Of a DNA stretch of 45,183 bases, positions 44,441 through 45,183 are shown in pieces. Every line of letters begins with the position of its first letter. Position 1 is the stretch's first letter. The DNA lies in the NCBI RefSeq assembly GCF_002211365.1, contig NZ_LOKZ01000019.1, forward strand, positions 1 to 45,183. Direction: 5' to 3'. Origin of the DNA: Rhizobium sp. R711. GTDB taxonomy: Bacteria > Pseudomonadota > Alphaproteobacteria > Rhizobiales > Rhizobiaceae. The position numbers were made by a program, and so were the translations under genes. The notes beneath the pieces were generated by a model that saw only the letters and a list, made by a program, of their open reading frames with translations, had not been told where the DNA came from and did no database searches.

Positions 44441-44854
44441 ATGAGCTCAACGTTTCCTCAACACATCGCCGACGCTACTGTTACGCCGGAAATGCTTGAG
44501 GAGGTCACAGTAGCGATTTCCGACGAGGTCCAAGCTAGAGGCGGCAAGACTGATGACCCCATGTGGATTATATACCGTACCTTTTGGGGACGTGACATCA
44601 ACCCGTTAGTCACAACGGCTATTTTTTTCCGCATGCAGGCACTAAGTGAGTTGATTAACGCCGGAGAGCTATCAGAGTGGCAGTTGCCGGGGCAGTATGA
44701 ACACGGCGCGGTCATGATCGGCGCGGAGGTTTTCAGGGCTGCTGCCGCGGCAAAGCTGATCCTTACAGACGAACGAGGGGATTCCCCTCGATTCGAGCCA
44801 TCTGAATTTCGCCAGCTCGTTCTAGCTGCCGCAAAGCCGGACGGACGGTGCTAG
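44441..44854 (+). CDS. Hypothetical soluble protein, 137 residues
   Basis: An intact frame giving a soluble protein with mixed helical content (PEMLEEVTVAISDEVQARGG, MWIIYRTFWGRDINPLVTTAIFF, EVFRAAAAAKLIL). No signal or membrane helix and no family I recognise. The start is uncertain: ATG 44441 is chosen, but no good ribosome site is visible; TTG 44411 would add ten residues. Confidence 0.5.
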   Translation: MSSTFPQHIADATVTPEMLEEVTVAISDEVQARGGKTDDPMWIIYRTFWGRDINPLVTTAIFFRMQALSELINAGELSEWQLPGQYEHGAVMIGAEVFRAAAAAKLILTDERGDSPRFEPSEFRQLVLAAAKPDGRC

Positions 44855-45015
44855 CGGGAAAGAGCACGGGTACCAAACTCATAGTTGACATGGTGCATGC
44901 CCGTGTTGACCCTGAGCTGATCGGGCGGACTGCCACTGATTTTACCGAACGAGAGCGGGCCAAGATGGTTCACGAGGCCGACCATCGTCGAGCAAACGAC
45001 CGCTATGGAAGCTAG
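44848..45015 (+). CDS. Possible small gene overlapping the previous one
   Basis: From a GTG at 44848, overlapping the previous stop by seven bases, a frame of 55 residues reads VLAGKSTGTKLIVDMVHARVDPELIGRT, then a charged helix (ERERAKMVHEADHRRAND). It may be translationally coupled. The protein-like composition is the only support; no family is recognised. Confidence 0.3.
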   Translation: MLAGKSTGTKLIVDMVHARVDPELIGRTATDFTERERAKMVHEADHRRANDRYGS

Positions 45016-45087
45016 GGACGAGGCGCTGCGACGGAGCATCGTCGTGGAAAGTTGACCGGCCGCGATCTGACCGTGGAAGCGGCCTGA

Positions 45088-45183
45088 TCAGGCCACGCCG
45101 ATCCGCAGCAGATCGTGGAAATGCACGAGCCCGACCGGGCGGCTGTCATCGTCGATGACGATCAGGGCTCCGATGCTGTGTTG
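45088..45183 (-). CDS. C-terminus of a CBS-domain protein, KdsD/KpsF-like arabinose-5-phosphate isomerase (partial)
   Basis: The minus strand is open from the window edge and ends at 45088 with ALIVIDDDSRPVGLVHFHDLLRIGVA. This is the last strand-helix of a tandem CBS domain; the ending VGLxHxHDLLRxGVA is characteristic of KdsD/KpsF isomerases, which make arabinose 5-phosphate for KDO synthesis. Only 31 residues are visible, so another CBS protein is possible. The start lies outside the window. Confidence 0.65.
   Translation of the reverse strand, partial: QHSIGALIVIDDDSRPVGLVHFHDLLRIGVA

Noticed and set aside
1..45183. CRISPR arrays, rRNA and tRNA genes
   Set aside because: No regularly spaced repeats, no rRNA-like conserved blocks and no tRNA cloverleaf with a T-arm consensus were recognised by eye on either strand.

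Overview
The window is GC-rich, densely coded and looks like an accessory replicon or genomic island of an alphaproteobacterium, most likely a member of the Rhizobiaceae. The main support is a complete clade-I nitrous oxide reductase operon in the order nosR-Z-D-F-Y-L-X, the order known from rhizobia such as Sinorhizobium. The codon usage and the frequent ATGA/GTGA gene overlaps fit that group. Transposase remnants and several decaying genes show a much-rearranged region. The taxonomic call is inference.

Layout. 1-114 is the tail of an IS5-type transposase. 219-8788 is a surface-polysaccharide cluster in two divergent arms: a flippase and a HAD-domain protein on the minus strand, and a FAD-dependent UDP-galactopyranose-mutase-like protein, two glycosyltransferases and an acyltransferase on the plus strand. 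8804-10160 is decayed DNA containing a Fic pseudogene. 10161-20187 is the denitrification block: a small TatA, a divergent ferritin-like protein, an FNR/NNR-type operator and nosRZDFYLX. 20188-23850 is a patchwork of relics (alpha/beta hydrolase, IS110, cyclase tail) with two small orphan genes and a PNPOx-like protein. 23862-29599 holds an animal-type heme peroxidase and a large cyclase-AAA-repeat protein on the minus strand. 29706-35312 is a peptide-type ABC importer operon containing a truncated peptidase fragment. 36113-42520 is the most unusual part. A DUF5706/PycTM-like membrane protein lies divergent to a giant FecR-TPR-outer-membrane-barrel protein, which is translationally coupled to a CHASE2 adenylate cyclase. 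The right end (42753-45183) has small unknown genes and the C-terminus of a KdsD/KpsF-like sugar-phosphate isomerase.

How the genes work together. NosZ reduces N2O to N2 in the periplasm. NosR, with flavin attached by NosX, feeds it electrons, and NosD/F/Y with NosL build its copper centre. NosZ and NosX carry twin-arginine signals, and a TatA gene lies nearby. The FecR-barrel/CHASE2-cyclase pair could carry an envelope signal into a cytoplasmic cyclic nucleotide, and the adjacent PycTM-like protein has the fold class of known cyclic-nucleotide-responsive membrane effectors. That link is a hypothesis from gene position and domain content.
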